Shown here: positions 25,472-35,574 of the stretch, piece by piece
Numbering within the stretch: position 1 is the first letter of the stretch
Layout of the letters: each line of letters begins with the position of its first letter
Assembly (NCBI GenBank): GCA_020636475.1
Contig: JACJXU010000005.1
Location: forward strand, 98,897-162,896
Direction of reading: 5' to 3'
DNA length: 64,000 nt
Source of the DNA: Chitinophagales bacterium
GTDB lineage: Bacteria; Bacteroidota; Bacteroidia; Chitinophagales; UBA2359
Position numbers and translations under genes: made by a program
Notes under the pieces: generated by a model
The model's database searches: none
What the model saw: the letters and a program-made list of their open reading frames with translations, nothing else
What the model was told of the DNA's origin: nothing

Positions 25472-27385
25472 ATGTACAAATATCTCTGCTTACTGCTACT
25501 ACTTTTGGGCTTAGGGCAAAATGCTTTCTCTCAAAGCGAAATTCCCAAAAAAGCCCTCAAACTTTTTGAAGAAGCCAACGGTTTGTACGTCTATCAAGAC
25601 AAAGCCGGAGCCATCGACAAATGGCAAAAAGCCGTAGAGGCATACCCCAACTACTACGATGCTTGGCTGCAATTAGTAAAAGTACAAGCCGAAATCGGCA
25701 ACTGGGACGCATCGCGCGAAGCAGCCCTGAAAGTGTTGGCACTAAAACCTCAAGACGCTGCCTACGTGTATATGCACTTGGGAAAATTGGATATGGAACA
25801 ATTGGATTATCCCGCAGCCATTACATCGTTCAAGCAGGCTTTAGAAAAAGCACCGCCGGCTATGCGTCCCGACATTGAACAAAAAATAGAAGTTTGCCAA
25901 TTTAGAATAAATGCGATGAAACATCCGGTGGATTTTGCACCTTACAATATGGGCGATGCGCTGAATAGTATGTACGACGAATATTTGCCCAATTTCACCG
26001 CCGATGGCAAAACCATACTTTTTACCCGCCGCAATGGCAAAGATATGCGCGCCGACGAAAACTTTTTCATCGCATTCAAAGAAGATAGTCTTTGGCAAAA
26101 AGCGCAAGATTTAGGCGAAACTATTAATACGGATACACAAGAAGGCGCGCTAAGTATTTCGCCCGATGGCAGACGCTTGTTTTTTGCCGCCGCCGGACGT
26201 GCCGGAAGCGAAGGGAATTTTGATATTTACTACTCCTACAAATCCAATGGCACTTGGATTCGTCCCATCAATATTGGTCCGCCCATCAATTCTCCGGCTT
26301 GGGAATCGCAGCCATGTATTTCTGCCGATGGCAAAGAATTGTTTTTTTCGTCCAACTGCCCCGGCACTATTGGCGGACGCGATATTTGGGTGAGCAAACT
26401 CGTGAACAATACTTGGCAACGTCCCGAAAATTTAGGCGATAAAATAAACAGTAAAGAAGATGAACAATGCCCTTTTCTGCACCCTGACGGGAAAACACTC
26501 TACTTTTCCTCCAAAGGTCATCTCGGAATGGGCGATGCAGATTTGTTTATGGTGAAACGCAACGAAAAAGGCGAATGGGGCGAAGCGGTGAATTTGGGTT
26601 ATCCCATCAACACCAACGCCAACGAAAACAGCTTAGTCATCTCACCCGATGGACTTACGGCATACTACGCCGCTATGACCGACTCGGCAGGCATTGATTT
26701 GTTTGCTTTTGAACTGCCGCCACCTTTGCGTCCCGAATTTGTTACTTATGTGCAAGCCGATGTAGTACATGCGCAAACGGGCGAATCTTTAGAAGCGATA
26801 GTAGAGTTTGTAGATACGCAAAACGACAAAATGATGCTTCGGCAAAAAACCGACGAGCAAGGCAAATTTTTAGTAACAATGCCTGTCGGCAAAAACTATG
26901 CATGTACTGTAAACAAAGAAGGTTTTGCTTTTTACTCCGCCAACTTTGCTTTGGATACAGTAAATTTCACGCAACCTTACGAATTACATATTCCCTTAGA
27001 GCCGCTCCCACAAACAAGCGTAGCACAAACCCAAAATCCACCTACCGAAACACATCTCACTTTACACAATATCTTTTTTGAGACAAATTCGTATCAACTG
27101 TTGTCAAGTTCTTCTTACGAATTAGACAAAATGGTAGGTTTACTTACAGAAAATCCGAAATTACAAGTAGAAATAATAGGTCACACAGACAATGTGGGTG
27201 CAGAAGATTTTAACCTAAAACTATCCGAACAACGCGCAAAATCTGTTTACGACTACTTGGTGAGCAAAGGCATAGCTATGGCGCGCTTACAATACAAAGG
27301 CAAAGGCGAAAGCGAGCCCATTGCCGACAACAACACCGCCGAAGGCAAAGCACAGAATCGCCGGACAGAGTTTATTTTACGCTAA
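25472..27385 (+). CDS. porE: PorE-like OmpA-family protein (TPR, propeller, CRD, OmpA)
   Basis: The 637-residue protein has a signal peptide (cleavage after QNAFSQ), TPR repeats (about 25-135), a PD40 five-to-six-bladed propeller (about 150-410, with repeated ISPDGRRLFFAA, ISADGKELFFSS, LHPDGKTLYFSS, ISPDGLTAYYAA), a carboxypeptidase-regulatory-like domain (about 425-500) and an OmpA peptidoglycan-binding domain (about 525-637, ending in IGHTDNVGAEDFNLKLSEQRA and QNRRTEF). This exact order is that of PorE, a periplasmic T9SS component that links the secretion machine to peptidoglycan. Related proteins without T9SS roles share parts of this order, so the symbol is by architecture. It is divergent from the toxin. 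Confidence 0.82.
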   Translation: MYKYLCLLLLLLGLGQNAFSQSEIPKKALKLFEEANGLYVYQDKAGAIDKWQKAVEAYPNYYDAWLQLVKVQAEIGNWDASREAALKVLALKPQDAAYVYMHLGKLDMEQLDYPAAITSFKQALEKAPPAMRPDIEQKIEVCQFRINAMKHPVDFAPYNMGDALNSMYDEYLPNFTADGKTILFTRRNGKDMRADENFFIAFKEDSLWQKAQDLGETINTDTQEGALSISPDGRRLFFAAAGRAGSEGNFDIYYSYKSNGTWIRPINIGPPINSPAWESQPCISADGKELFFSSNCPGTIGGRDIWVSKLVNNTWQRPENLGDKINSKEDEQCPFLHPDGKTLYFSSKGHLGMGDADLFMVKRNEKGEWGEAVNLGYPINTNANENSLVISPDGLTAYYAAMTDSAGIDLFAFELPPPLRPEFVTYVQADVVHAQTGESLEAIVEFVDTQNDKMMLRQKTDEQGKFLVTMPVGKNYACTVNKEGFAFYSANFALDTVNFTQPYELHIPLEPLPQTSVAQTQNPPTETHLTLHNIFFETNSYQLLSSSSYELDKMVGLLTENPKLQVEIIGHTDNVGAEDFNLKLSEQRAKSVYDYLVSKGIAMARLQYKGKGESEPIADNNTAEGKAQNRRTEFILR

Positions 27386-27453
27386 AGCGAAAAACTTTAT
27401 AGCCAAGTGTGTGTTATGCTAAAATATTATTTTAGCAGAGAAAAACTAACTAT

Positions 27454-29958
27454 ATGCGCCCGGCTATCAATTATTTTTTGGGATTTATTTTGCTTTTCCT
27501 TTCGGTAAATACAGTTTTGCTGAAAGCCCAAACACCGAAAAAACCATCGGCTGCCGAAATACAGTTGATGCTGAAAAAACTAAATACGCTGGGACGAGTT
27601 TTGTATGTAGCTGCACACCCTGACGATGAAAATACACGCCTTATCGCTTATTTGGCAAATGAAAAATGTGTAAATACTGCCTACTTATCCCTTACGCGCG
27701 GCGATGGCGGACAAAATCTGATAGGTTCGGAAATTCGCGATGCTTTGGGAATACTGCGCACCCAAGAGCTACTGGCAGCGCGCCGCATGGATGGCGGACA
27801 ACAGTATTTTTCTCGCGCCAATGATTTCGGCTATTCCAAAACGCCCGATGAAACATTTACTATTTGGGATAAGCAAGAGGTGCTTGCTGATATGGTGTGG
27901 GTTATTCGCCAGTTCAAGCCCGATGTGATAATTACGCGCTTTTCTACTACGCCCGGCATTACGCACGGACACCATACGGCTTCGGCAATTTTGGCAGCAG
28001 AAGCATTTGATGCCGCCGCCAACCCTGCTATGTTTCCCGAACAACTGCAATATGTAAGCACTTGGCAAGCAAAACGCCTTATTTACAACACTTCCACTTG
28101 GGCGTATGGCGGTTTGGACAAATTGAAAGCAAGCTCGGAATTTTCGGAAATGTTGCCCATTGATGTTGGTTTGTACAATGCACTTTTAGGAAAATCGTAC
28201 AACGAAATAGCTGCCGAATCGCGGAGTATGCACAAATGTCAGGCTTTTGGCACTACGGGTACGCGCGGCGAAGAAATAGAGTATTTTTTAGCTCAAAAAG
28301 GAAAAAAAGCTACTACCGACTTGCTGGACGACATTGATATAAGCTGGAACAGGCTTGAAAATACCCAAGCAATTCAGCAAATTATCCAAAAAATACAAAC
28401 CGAATTTACGCCCGATACGCCTTGGGAAATAGTAGATGATTTGTTTGCGGCGCGCGAATTGATTTCTGCTTTGCAAAATGAGTTTTGGAAAAAAGAAAAA
28501 ACAACACAGCTTGACAATTTGATTTACTATTGTTTGGGATTGTATGTAGAAGCCGTTGCCGATGCGCCTACGGCTTGTACTAATGATAGTATTCGTATTA
28601 ATTTTGAAGCAGTAAATCGTTCGCCGATAAAGGTTAAGTTGGAGAAAATGAGTATTAACGAGCATTCGGCAAGCGTTGCTAATTTTTCACTTGAAAAAAA
28701 TAAACGACAAAACTTTTCCGACAGTTGGCAAATTCCGACCAATATGGATTTTTCGCAGCCGTATTGGTTGCAACAGCCTTCAAGTTTGGGTATGTTTCGG
28801 GTAGATGAGCAAATGTTGCGCGGCTTGCCCGAAAATCTTCCGGCGGTAAATATTCGCTGGCATTTAAAAATAAATGAAAAGGATTTTGTAATAGAAAAAC
28901 CTGTGGTGTATAAATGGAACGACGAAGCTGATGGCGAACGCTATCGTCCGTTTGCGATTGTGCCGCCAGTTTTTGTAAATTTAGACCAAGAAGTGTGTGT
29001 TTTTGCCAATGAAAAACCACAAACCCTCAATGTTTTGCTCAAAGCCAACAAAGATAATGTGGCGGGAACTTTGCACATTGATTTGCCTAAAAACTGGAAA
29101 ACAGAGCCTACTGAGATAACTTTTTCGCTAACAAAAAAAGATGCCGAACAAAATATTGCCTTTCAACTAATTCCGCCAACCGAAAGTGCTGAGGCACAAG
29201 CCACAGCCATTGCTACAATAAACGGCAAAGACTACGTACTCAGTAACAAAACTATTAGCTATGCACACATTCCTACGCAAATGTACATGCCGAATGCAAG
29301 TGCAAAAATGATAAAATTGGACATTGAAAAAGTAGGCGAGCGCGTTGCTTATTTGAAAGGTGCAGGCGATGAAATTCCGGCGGCTTTGCAACAAATTGGG
29401 TATCAGGTAGATGTGCTGCAAGACGAGCAAGTAACTGCCGCCAACCTAAAACAATACGATGCCGTAGTGCTGGGCGTGCGTATTTTTAATACCCGCGAGC
29501 GTATTGAATTTTTGATGCCCGTTTTGTTGGATTATGTATTTAATGGAGGCACTATGTTGGTGCAATACAACACTACTTACGCACTTTTGAGCGAAAAAAT
29601 AGGTCCCTATCCTTTAAAAATTTCCCGCGACAGGGTTACGGTAGAAAATGCGCCAATTACTTTTTTAGCACCCGAACACAAAATTTTAAACACGCCGAAT
29701 AAAATTTCGGAAGCCGATTTTACGAATTGGGTGCAAGAGCGCGGCTTGTATTTTCCCAATGAGTGGGACGAACACTACACGCCACTATTGCAAATGAACG
29801 ACCCGAACGAAGATGCGAAACCAGGTAGTTTGTTGGTGGCAACTTACGGAAAAGGTTGTTTTATTTACACAGGCTTATCTTTGTTTAGAGAACTTCCGGC
29901 TGGCGTACCCGGAGCGTATCGTTTGTTGGCAAATATGGTTTCGTGGCGGCAGCAATAA
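27454..29958 (+). CDS. PIG-L/LmbE-family deacetylase with long C-terminal region
   Basis: An 834-residue secreted protein (signal peptide ending near LLKAQ). The N-terminal PIG-L domain has the zinc/catalytic motif AAHPDDEN and the second histidine motif HGHHTAS, so it should remove acetyl groups from an N-acetylated sugar or related compound. The C-terminal half has a beta-sandwich region and, near 660-800, a class I glutamine-amidotransferase/ThuA-like fold (YDAVVLGVRIFNTRERIEFL, NGGTMLVQYNTTY). Such long PIG-L proteins are common in bacteroidetes; the substrate is unknown. It follows porE by 69 bases on the same strand. Confidence 0.85.
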   Translation: MRPAINYFLGFILLFLSVNTVLLKAQTPKKPSAAEIQLMLKKLNTLGRVLYVAAHPDDENTRLIAYLANEKCVNTAYLSLTRGDGGQNLIGSEIRDALGILRTQELLAARRMDGGQQYFSRANDFGYSKTPDETFTIWDKQEVLADMVWVIRQFKPDVIITRFSTTPGITHGHHTASAILAAEAFDAAANPAMFPEQLQYVSTWQAKRLIYNTSTWAYGGLDKLKASSEFSEMLPIDVGLYNALLGKSYNEIAAESRSMHKCQAFGTTGTRGEEIEYFLAQKGKKATTDLLDDIDISWNRLENTQAIQQIIQKIQTEFTPDTPWEIVDDLFAARELISALQNEFWKKEKTTQLDNLIYYCLGLYVEAVADAPTACTNDSIRINFEAVNRSPIKVKLEKMSINEHSASVANFSLEKNKRQNFSDSWQIPTNMDFSQPYWLQQPSSLGMFRVDEQMLRGLPENLPAVNIRWHLKINEKDFVIEKPVVYKWNDEADGERYRPFAIVPPVFVNLDQEVCVFANEKPQTLNVLLKANKDNVAGTLHIDLPKNWKTEPTEITFSLTKKDAEQNIAFQLIPPTESAEAQATAIATINGKDYVLSNKTISYAHIPTQMYMPNASAKMIKLDIEKVGERVAYLKGAGDEIPAALQQIGYQVDVLQDEQVTAANLKQYDAVVLGVRIFNTRERIEFLMPVLLDYVFNGGTMLVQYNTTYALLSEKIGPYPLKISRDRVTVENAPITFLAPEHKILNTPNKISEADFTNWVQERGLYFPNEWDEHYTPLLQMNDPNEDAKPGSLLVATYGKGCFIYTGLSLFRELPAGVPGAYRLLANMVSWRQQ

Positions 29959-29963
29959 AAAAT

Positions 29964-30016
29964 CCCTCATCCAAAATACCCTTAATTGCAAAGGTATTAG
30001 TTTGAATGAGGGAGGA
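29964..30016. terminator. Bidirectional terminator between the PIG-L gene and sqr
   Basis: CCCTCAT...ATACC and GGTAT...ATGAGGG form a long interrupted hairpin between two convergent stops (29958 and 30044), with A-rich sequence on the left and weaker T-rich sequence on the right. Confidence 0.65.
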
Positions 30017-30043
30017 TATGAATTTTTGGTGTATTATAAAAAA

Positions 30044-31300
30044 TTAAACATTTTCCCCTTTCATCATTTTGTTCCAGTACAAATAAGGTAAAAGATATTT
30101 TTTCAACATCCATAGTCGCCAGTGTTCCTTGTCTGAGTTAAAAACCAACATGCGTTTTAGTTTGGGGTCTGGAGTAAAATTCGACTTATAATCAAATTCT
30201 GCCAATACCATTTTTCCATAACCCGTAACCAAAGGACAAGAGGAATAACCATTGTATATTTTATCGGAAATGGCTTTATTATCCATCAATCGCATCAAAT
30301 TTTCAACTACAACGGGCACTTGTTTGCGAACCGCCGCACCGGTTTTAGCCGTAGGAAGTGCTGCTACATCACCCAATCCAAATACATTTGCGTATTTTTT
30401 GTGTTGTAATGTGCCTGTATCTACATCTAACCAGCCCGCGCCGTTCACCAAATCAGATTCTTTTATAAATTTTGGAGCCGTTTGGGGTGGTGCAAGATGT
30501 AACATATCAAAAGGCATCTCAATTACACTTTCGCCCGTCATGGTTTCTTGGAGTACATTACCTTCATTTACGATACACATATTTTCTTCCGGCGCAACAC
30601 TTTTAAACGTAACTACATTATTTTTTCCATCAATTTTTATAGGAGCATAAAATGGTTTAAAGTGAATATTATATCGATGAATAACTTGCATAAGTGTATC
30701 GGCAATAGGTTTTACGCCAAAAATAACCGACCCCGGCGTAGCAAATACAACATTAGTTTTGTCGCTTAAGCCATTTTTTCTAAAATAATCGGCAGCCAAA
30801 TAAGCAATTTTTTGTGGAGCACCGCCACATTTTATGGGTGTAGTGGGTTGCGTAAAAACGGCATTGCCTCCCTTAAAATTTTTGAGTACGTTCCAAGTGT
30901 GTTCGGGATTAGTATAATTGCTGCACACCACGCCTTTGTCAAGGGCTTCGGTAAGACCTTCAATAAGCGAAGTGTCCATAATAAGTCCGGGCGCAACAAC
31001 AAGAAAGTCGTACGACAAAAGTTTACCACTTTTTAGGCTTACTTCATTCTTATCCGCGTGAATACCCGTTGCGTAATCCTTAATCCAATTAACCTCTTTA
31101 GGCATTACACTACGCATAGTTCGTTTGGTTTTCTGCATATCGTACGCACCTGCGCCTACTAAAGTCCAAGCAGGTTGATACCAATGCGTATCCGAAGGTT
31201 CAATTACACCAATATTTAGCTTTGGGTTGCGTTTTAATAGTTGGGTAGCTGTCATAATGCCAGCCGTTCCCCCGCCGATTATTAATACGTCAAATTTCAT
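30044..31300 (-). CDS. sqr: Sulfide:quinone oxidoreductase
   Basis: A 418-residue FAD flavoprotein that oxidises sulfide to sulfane sulfur/polysulfide and passes electrons to quinone at the membrane. The N-terminal Rossmann motif GGGTAGI binds FAD. Three cysteines found in active SQRs are present: C126, C158 (TTPIKCGGAPQK) and C355 (YSSCPLVTGYG), the last two forming the redox disulfide. The C-terminus is amphipathic and basic (WMLKKYLLPYLYW), suited to membrane attachment. It is a single gene bounded by terminator and a divergent promoter region. It indicates detoxification or use of sulfide. Confidence 0.93.
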   Translation of the reverse strand: MKFDVLIIGGGTAGIMTATQLLKRNPKLNIGVIEPSDTHWYQPAWTLVGAGAYDMQKTKRTMRSVMPKEVNWIKDYATGIHADKNEVSLKSGKLLSYDFLVVAPGLIMDTSLIEGLTEALDKGVVCSNYTNPEHTWNVLKNFKGGNAVFTQPTTPIKCGGAPQKIAYLAADYFRKNGLSDKTNVVFATPGSVIFGVKPIADTLMQVIHRYNIHFKPFYAPIKIDGKNNVVTFKSVAPEENMCIVNEGNVLQETMTGESVIEMPFDMLHLAPPQTAPKFIKESDLVNGAGWLDVDTGTLQHKKYANVFGLGDVAALPTAKTGAAVRKQVPVVVENLMRLMDNKAISDKIYNGYSSCPLVTGYGKMVLAEFDYKSNFTPDPKLKRMLVFNSDKEHWRLWMLKKYLLPYLYWNKMMKGENV

Positions 31301-31641
31301 GGTTTGTGGAATTTTGTTTTTTGATGAAAATATATTTTTTATATATAAATGTCAAATATTGATAAACATTGAGTGCTAAACTAATAATTTATTCATTTTA
31401 AATAAAATTTTTTCTAAAAAAACAAAGACAATTCCGCGAATTAGTCTTTTGCAAATAAAAAAGGATAATGTCACTTTTTTACTTCTTGCCTCTGCACGAA
31501 TCAAAAAATTTTCGACGAATTGCGACTATATTTGTTTTTCCGCTAAAAATAAGAAAGTGCTTGATTTGTTTGTTTTTTAGGAAAAAAATAATATCTTTGG
31601 AAATAGATTATTTTTTTAGAGCTAAAAGTTTTGTAATACTG
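31301..31641. other. Divergent intergenic region sqr/pspC
   Basis: An AT-rich 341-base region. It holds the pspC promoter (31569-31599) and presumably the sqr promoter on the other strand. No RNA gene or further open frame with coding character seen; the open frame continuing upstream of pspC to 31468 overlaps the promoter and is not taken as coding. Confidence 0.5.
31569..31599 (+). promoter_or_regulatory. Promoter of pspC-like gene (TTTG-N19-TATCTTTG)
   Basis: TTTG at 31569-31572 and TATCTTTG at 31592-31599 with exactly 19 bases between them match the bacteroidete housekeeping promoter. It lies 43 bases before the pspC start, which also argues against translation from upstream codons. Confidence 0.75.
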
Positions 31642-31908
31642 ATGAATATGGCACATTTGTTACCAAAATATAATTTTACCGAAAATATAAGCGAAAAACT
31701 CCGTGATTTTGTAGAATTGCGCATATTTGGTGTATGCAATTATTTAGGCGAAAAATTAGGAATAGCCAAGGCGCATATTCAACTGTTTTTTATCTATGCA
31801 ACATTTATTGCCACTTGGTCGCCTATTATTTTGTATCTAATTATCGCATTTTGGATGAATATTAAGCAGTATATCAGCTCCAATAAGCGAAATATTCGGG
31901 AATTGTAA
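31642..31908 (+). CDS. PspC-domain membrane protein
   Basis: An 88-residue protein with the PspC pattern: a first amphipathic stretch (RDFVELRIFGVCNYLGEKLGI), then a membrane helix (LFFIYATFIATWSPIILYLIIAFWM) and a short basic tail. PspC proteins take part in envelope stress responses, but bacteroidete versions usually are not linked to pspA and this one has no partner nearby. The ATG at 31642 is chosen because the promoter ends at 31599. Confidence 0.75.
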   Translation: MNMAHLLPKYNFTENISEKLRDFVELRIFGVCNYLGEKLGIAKAHIQLFFIYATFIATWSPIILYLIIAFWMNIKQYISSNKRNIREL

Positions 31909-32027
31909 AAACTAATAACAGCTTGGGCAAAATTCACGTATTCTCACAATAATTATAACACAAAGCAACGTATTACTTGCTTTATGCGTATTAATTTTGC
32001 ACACCAAACGATAAGTTTTTATAAATT

Positions 32028-32498
32028 ATGTATTCTAAATATTTTGCATACGTATTGTTCTGTTTGTTCGCTATTAGCGTAATGAGTTGTAATACCAAAG
32101 AAGTAATTGATGTAGAAGCAGAAGGGCTGAGTACCAAGCCTGTAATAGAGCTTTTAGATATTTTTCCAGCCGAAATCAGTCTGTCGCAGCAAGATTCTTT
32201 GCATTTCATCGTTGCTTATTACGATGGTGACGGCGATTTGGGATACGAAAACAAAGACTCAAGTTCACTCTTCATTCGGGATATGCGCCCGCAAGGCGAA
32301 ACAACTTCCTTCTATGTGCCGCTCTTAAATCCAAGTAATACTTCCGTAAGTATTCGTGGGGAAGTCCATATTGTGCTGAAAGATATTGCCAAACTTAGCG
32401 AAGAGACGGAGCAGACTTATTTTCAAATACAACTCAAAGACAGAAGCGGCAATTGGAGCAATATTGTGCAAAGTGCAAATATTAACATTCAGCCCTAA
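32028..32498 (+). CDS. Hypothetical lipoprotein, 156 aa
   Basis: Signal peptide ending ISVMSC (Cys21) marks a lipoprotein. The mature part is beta-rich with VAYYDGDGDLGYENKDSS, an Asp-rich loop that may bind calcium, and ends in DRSGNWSN. I do not recognise a named family; similar small lipoproteins are common beside bacteroidete biosynthetic genes. A TAATTTTG box at 31992-31999 would serve as -7 promoter element. Outer-membrane attachment is likely but side is unknown. Confidence 0.75.
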   Translation: MYSKYFAYVLFCLFAISVMSCNTKEVIDVEAEGLSTKPVIELLDIFPAEISLSQQDSLHFIVAYYDGDGDLGYENKDSSSLFIRDMRPQGETTSFYVPLLNPSNTSVSIRGEVHIVLKDIAKLSEETEQTYFQIQLKDRSGNWSNIVQSANINIQP

Positions 32499-32566
32499 AA
32501 CGCTACTTTTTTACATTGTCATGACCGATTATGACAAAATAATGACAATTCTATGACAAGAGTCCG

Positions 32567-32574
32567 TAATTTTG
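32567..32574 (+). promoter_or_regulatory. -7 box TAATTTTG upstream of hemA
   Basis: Matches TAnnTTTG 24 bases before the hemA start. The short distance supports the TTG at 32598 as start, as no other start codon lies between the promoter and the conserved N-terminus. Confidence 0.5.
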
Positions 32575-32597
32575 CACAAAAAATTATTCTTTAAATT

Positions 32598-33833
32598 TTG
32601 GATTCTATTTGGGCTGTAAGCGTAACACACAAAAACACGCCGCTACATAAGATAGGCATGCTTATTGGCGAGCGCAATGTGCTTACCAATGACTTAGCAA
32701 CACATCTTGAGACGATAAAAAATAAACTGTCGGCAAACGGCTTGTTTTATTTGGCTACCTGCAACCGATTGTTGTTGGTTGTTTCGGGAGCTATGCCTTT
32801 GGATATGGTGCATTTGCCTTTTTTGTTTAAGCAGTTTAATGAGCAACTCAGCGAAGAAGATATACGCTACTTTGCCCAAAATGCGCTTGTATTTAAAGGA
32901 CAAGAAGCCAGCCAACACTTATTTGAAGTAGCCGCTTCGGTCGATTCTTTGGTAGTTGGCGAGCGGGAAATATTGCGCCAAATACGCGAAAGTTTCGACT
33001 TCTGCCGCCAGCACCAACTCCTCAACGACAAACTTCGCCTTTTGTTAGACCACGCCGTAACGGTAGCCAAAGAGGTTTATACACATACACGCATTGGCGA
33101 AAATTCCCTATCGGTAGTTTCTTTGGCTATCGAAAAAATGTTGCAGCATCATCCCAAGCGCGATGCGCGAATATTGCTTGTGGGCGCAGGAAAAACTATG
33201 CTTACTGCCGGAAAATTATTGCGCAAAAAAGGATACCAAAACTTTGTGATTTTCAACCGCACCATTGCCAATGCAAAACCCTTAGCGCGCACATTGCAAG
33301 CCGAAGTACTTCCGCTGCAAAATTTAACTGCCTACACCAAAAATTTCGATGTGCTTATTAGTTGTGTAGGCGGCGTAGCGCAACTCTTAAATGAAAACCA
33401 AACCCAAGATTTACTCCAACATGCAAGTATCAATCCTATCATTATTGATTTGGCAGTTCCCAATAACTTAGTTATTCCGCCAAATACTTCTGCCAAGTAT
33501 ATTGATGTGGAAAAATTGCGCCTGAAGGCAAACGAAAACCACCAAAAACGCAAGTCTGAAGTAACGCGTGCCCACGAAATTATAGTAAAACATACCCAAA
33601 TCTTTTCGCAAAACATAAAACGTAGAAAAATAGAGCGTGCTATGACCGAAATTCCCCGCCAACTGAAAGGAATACGTACGCGCGCATTCGAGTCTGTTTT
33701 TGAAAAAGACTTAGCCGCAATGGACGCACAAGGGCGCGAAACTTTAGAGAAAGTGGTATCCTATTTGGAAAAAAAATACACCAGTATTCCTATCGTTATT
33801 ACACGCCAAGTACTCGAAAACGAAATAGAGTAA
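32598..33833 (+). CDS. hemA: Glutamyl-tRNA reductase (haem synthesis)
   Basis: HemA reduces glutamyl-tRNA to glutamate-1-semialdehyde, the first step of the C5 haem pathway. The 411-residue protein has the catalytic cysteine C55 in FYLATCNR, the glutamate-binding block AASVDSLVVGEREILRQIRE, the NADPH-binding LLVGAGKTM and a C-terminal dimerisation helix. The start is TTG: the conserved opening WAVSVTHKNTPL begins four codons later. Other hem genes are not in the window. Confidence 0.93.
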   Translation: MDSIWAVSVTHKNTPLHKIGMLIGERNVLTNDLATHLETIKNKLSANGLFYLATCNRLLLVVSGAMPLDMVHLPFLFKQFNEQLSEEDIRYFAQNALVFKGQEASQHLFEVAASVDSLVVGEREILRQIRESFDFCRQHQLLNDKLRLLLDHAVTVAKEVYTHTRIGENSLSVVSLAIEKMLQHHPKRDARILLVGAGKTMLTAGKLLRKKGYQNFVIFNRTIANAKPLARTLQAEVLPLQNLTAYTKNFDVLISCVGGVAQLLNENQTQDLLQHASINPIIIDLAVPNNLVIPPNTSAKYIDVEKLRLKANENHQKRKSEVTRAHEIIVKHTQIFSQNIKRRKIERAMTEIPRQLKGIRTRAFESVFEKDLAAMDAQGRETLEKVVSYLEKKYTSIPIVITRQVLENEIE

Positions 33834-33942
33834 AAGTCCAATTCATTTTCTCGCCACAAAACGCCGCTTTAAGGTATATTTTCGGCAAAAAAATTGCTAA
33901 ATTTTTCTTACATTTACCCAACTTAAATGCCTTCCGTAATGG

Positions 33943-33950
33943 TATTTTTG
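33943..33950 (+). promoter_or_regulatory. -7 box TATTTTTG upstream of the class V aminotransferase
   Basis: TATTTTTG fits TAnnTTTG and lies 52 bases before the ATG at 34003. No clear -33 box seen. Confidence 0.4.
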
Positions 33951-34002
33951 CTGTTGCGGTATTTTGTTTAGATAATTTTTTGCTTTTTCAAAAAGCCCGA
34001 AT

Positions 34003-35565
34003 ATGTTGGAAAAACACTTTCAGTCCTTTGCCCGAAATATTGTAGGTCAATATCAGTTTTTTCATACGCCTTACGGCAAAATGCCATTGCTTTATGCCGA
34101 CTGGATTGCCAGCGGAAGAATGTACGCACCTATTGAAGATTTTCTGCGCAAAAAAGTGTTGCCTTTTGTGGGAAATACCCACACCGAAACTTCTGTTACA
34201 GGCACCAGTATGACACTCGCCTACGACCAGTCAAGAAAAATTATTAAAAAACATGTAAATGCAAACGCCAAAGATGTCCTTATTTTCGCGGGTTCGGGAA
34301 TGACGGGAGCAATTAACAAACTCCAGCGTATCTTAGGCTTAAAAGTACCCGAGCGGCTCAAATCTTATCTTGACACGCCTGCTTTGTACGCCACAACAGA
34401 ACAATCGTGGGCACATACAGAGGAAAACCGTGATGCTCCTTTTGATATTCCTGCACAAAATCGCCCCATTGTTTTCATTACGCATATGGAGCATCACTCC
34501 AACCACACCTCTTGGCTCGAAACTATTGCCGATGTAGAAATGATAAATGCCGATGAGCAAGGATTGGTAGATTTAGCGCATTTCGATACATTGCTGGAAC
34601 AGTATCAAGACCGAAAATGGAAAATAGCTTCGGTTACGGCTTGTTCTAATGTAACAGGTATTGAAACACCGTATTTCGATATTGCCGAAAAAATACATAC
34701 CTATGGCGGTTATTGTTTTGTCGATTTTGCTTGTTCTGCACCTTATGTGGACATAGACATGCACCCTGCCAATCGTCCCGAAGCGAGTTTAGATGCTATT
34801 TTTATATCGCCGCACAAGTTTCTCGGTGGTCCCGGCACAGCAGGTTTGGTTATTTTTAATTCCGATTTGTACCAAAATCGCGCGCCGGACTGTCCCGGCG
34901 GCGGCACCGTAACTTATACCAATCCATGGCGTTATCACGAATACATAGCCGATATAGAAGCGCGTGAAGATGGCGGAACACCACCATTTTTGCAAAGTAT
35001 AAAAACGGCTATGGCTATAAAACTCAAAGAAGCGATGGGTACGGAAAATATTCGACAGCGAGAGCATTATTTAGTACAAAAATTTATTACCGCACTCCAG
35101 AAAATGCCGAGCGTTCAAGTGTTGGCTGCCAATCATCAAAATCGCTTAGGCGTTGTTTCTTTTTATATCGAAAATATGCACTTCAATTTAGTAGTAAAAT
35201 TGCTCAATGACCGTTTTGGTGTACAAATGCGTGGCGGTTGTGCTTGCGCAGGCACGTATGGGCATTATTTGTTGAATATTGATGAGCAAATTTCGTATTC
35301 TATTTTGGATAAAATACATGCCGGCGATTTTCGAACCAAGCCCGGCTGGGTACGCGCTTCACTTCATCCTACTATGAGCAACGCAGAATTAGATTTTCTT
35401 ATTGATGCCATAGAAATGATAAGTATTTACGGCAACGAATGGGCAAAAGATTATACTTACAAGCCGAAGCAAAATAGTTATTTTTTTAATGGAAAAATGG
35501 AGGAAACTATTTCAGAAGCAAATATTGTGGAAAAATGGTTTGAAAATTGCCTTAAAACATCTTAA
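34003..35565 (+). CDS. PLP-dependent aminotransferase class V / cysteine-desulfurase-like
   Basis: A 520-residue fold-type I PLP enzyme. It has FAGSGMTGAIN (phosphate loop), HMEHHSNHTSW, a VDFACSAPYVD aspartate and the PLP lysine in FISPHKFLGGPGTAG. Near the C-terminus, RGGCACAGTYGHYLL supplies a cysteine in the place of the active-site Cys loop of SufS/NifS-like enzymes. It is longer than usual SufS (about 410) and not next to suf genes, so a role in Fe-S assembly is unproved. The threonine-aldolase gene follows 10 bases downstream, so the two are likely co-transcribed. Confidence 0.82.
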   Translation: MLEKHFQSFARNIVGQYQFFHTPYGKMPLLYADWIASGRMYAPIEDFLRKKVLPFVGNTHTETSVTGTSMTLAYDQSRKIIKKHVNANAKDVLIFAGSGMTGAINKLQRILGLKVPERLKSYLDTPALYATTEQSWAHTEENRDAPFDIPAQNRPIVFITHMEHHSNHTSWLETIADVEMINADEQGLVDLAHFDTLLEQYQDRKWKIASVTACSNVTGIETPYFDIAEKIHTYGGYCFVDFACSAPYVDIDMHPANRPEASLDAIFISPHKFLGGPGTAGLVIFNSDLYQNRAPDCPGGGTVTYTNPWRYHEYIADIEAREDGGTPPFLQSIKTAMAIKLKEAMGTENIRQREHYLVQKFITALQKMPSVQVLAANHQNRLGVVSFYIENMHFNLVVKLLNDRFGVQMRGGCACAGTYGHYLLNIDEQISYSILDKIHAGDFRTKPGWVRASLHPTMSNAELDFLIDAIEMISIYGNEWAKDYTYKPKQNSYFFNGKMEETISEANIVEKWFENCLKTS

Positions 35566-35574
35566 TTTTCCGGC

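Noticed and set aside
34003..35565. Calling the class V aminotransferase sufS
   Set aside because: It is about 110 residues longer than SufS and no suf gene is adjacent, so only the family is stated.
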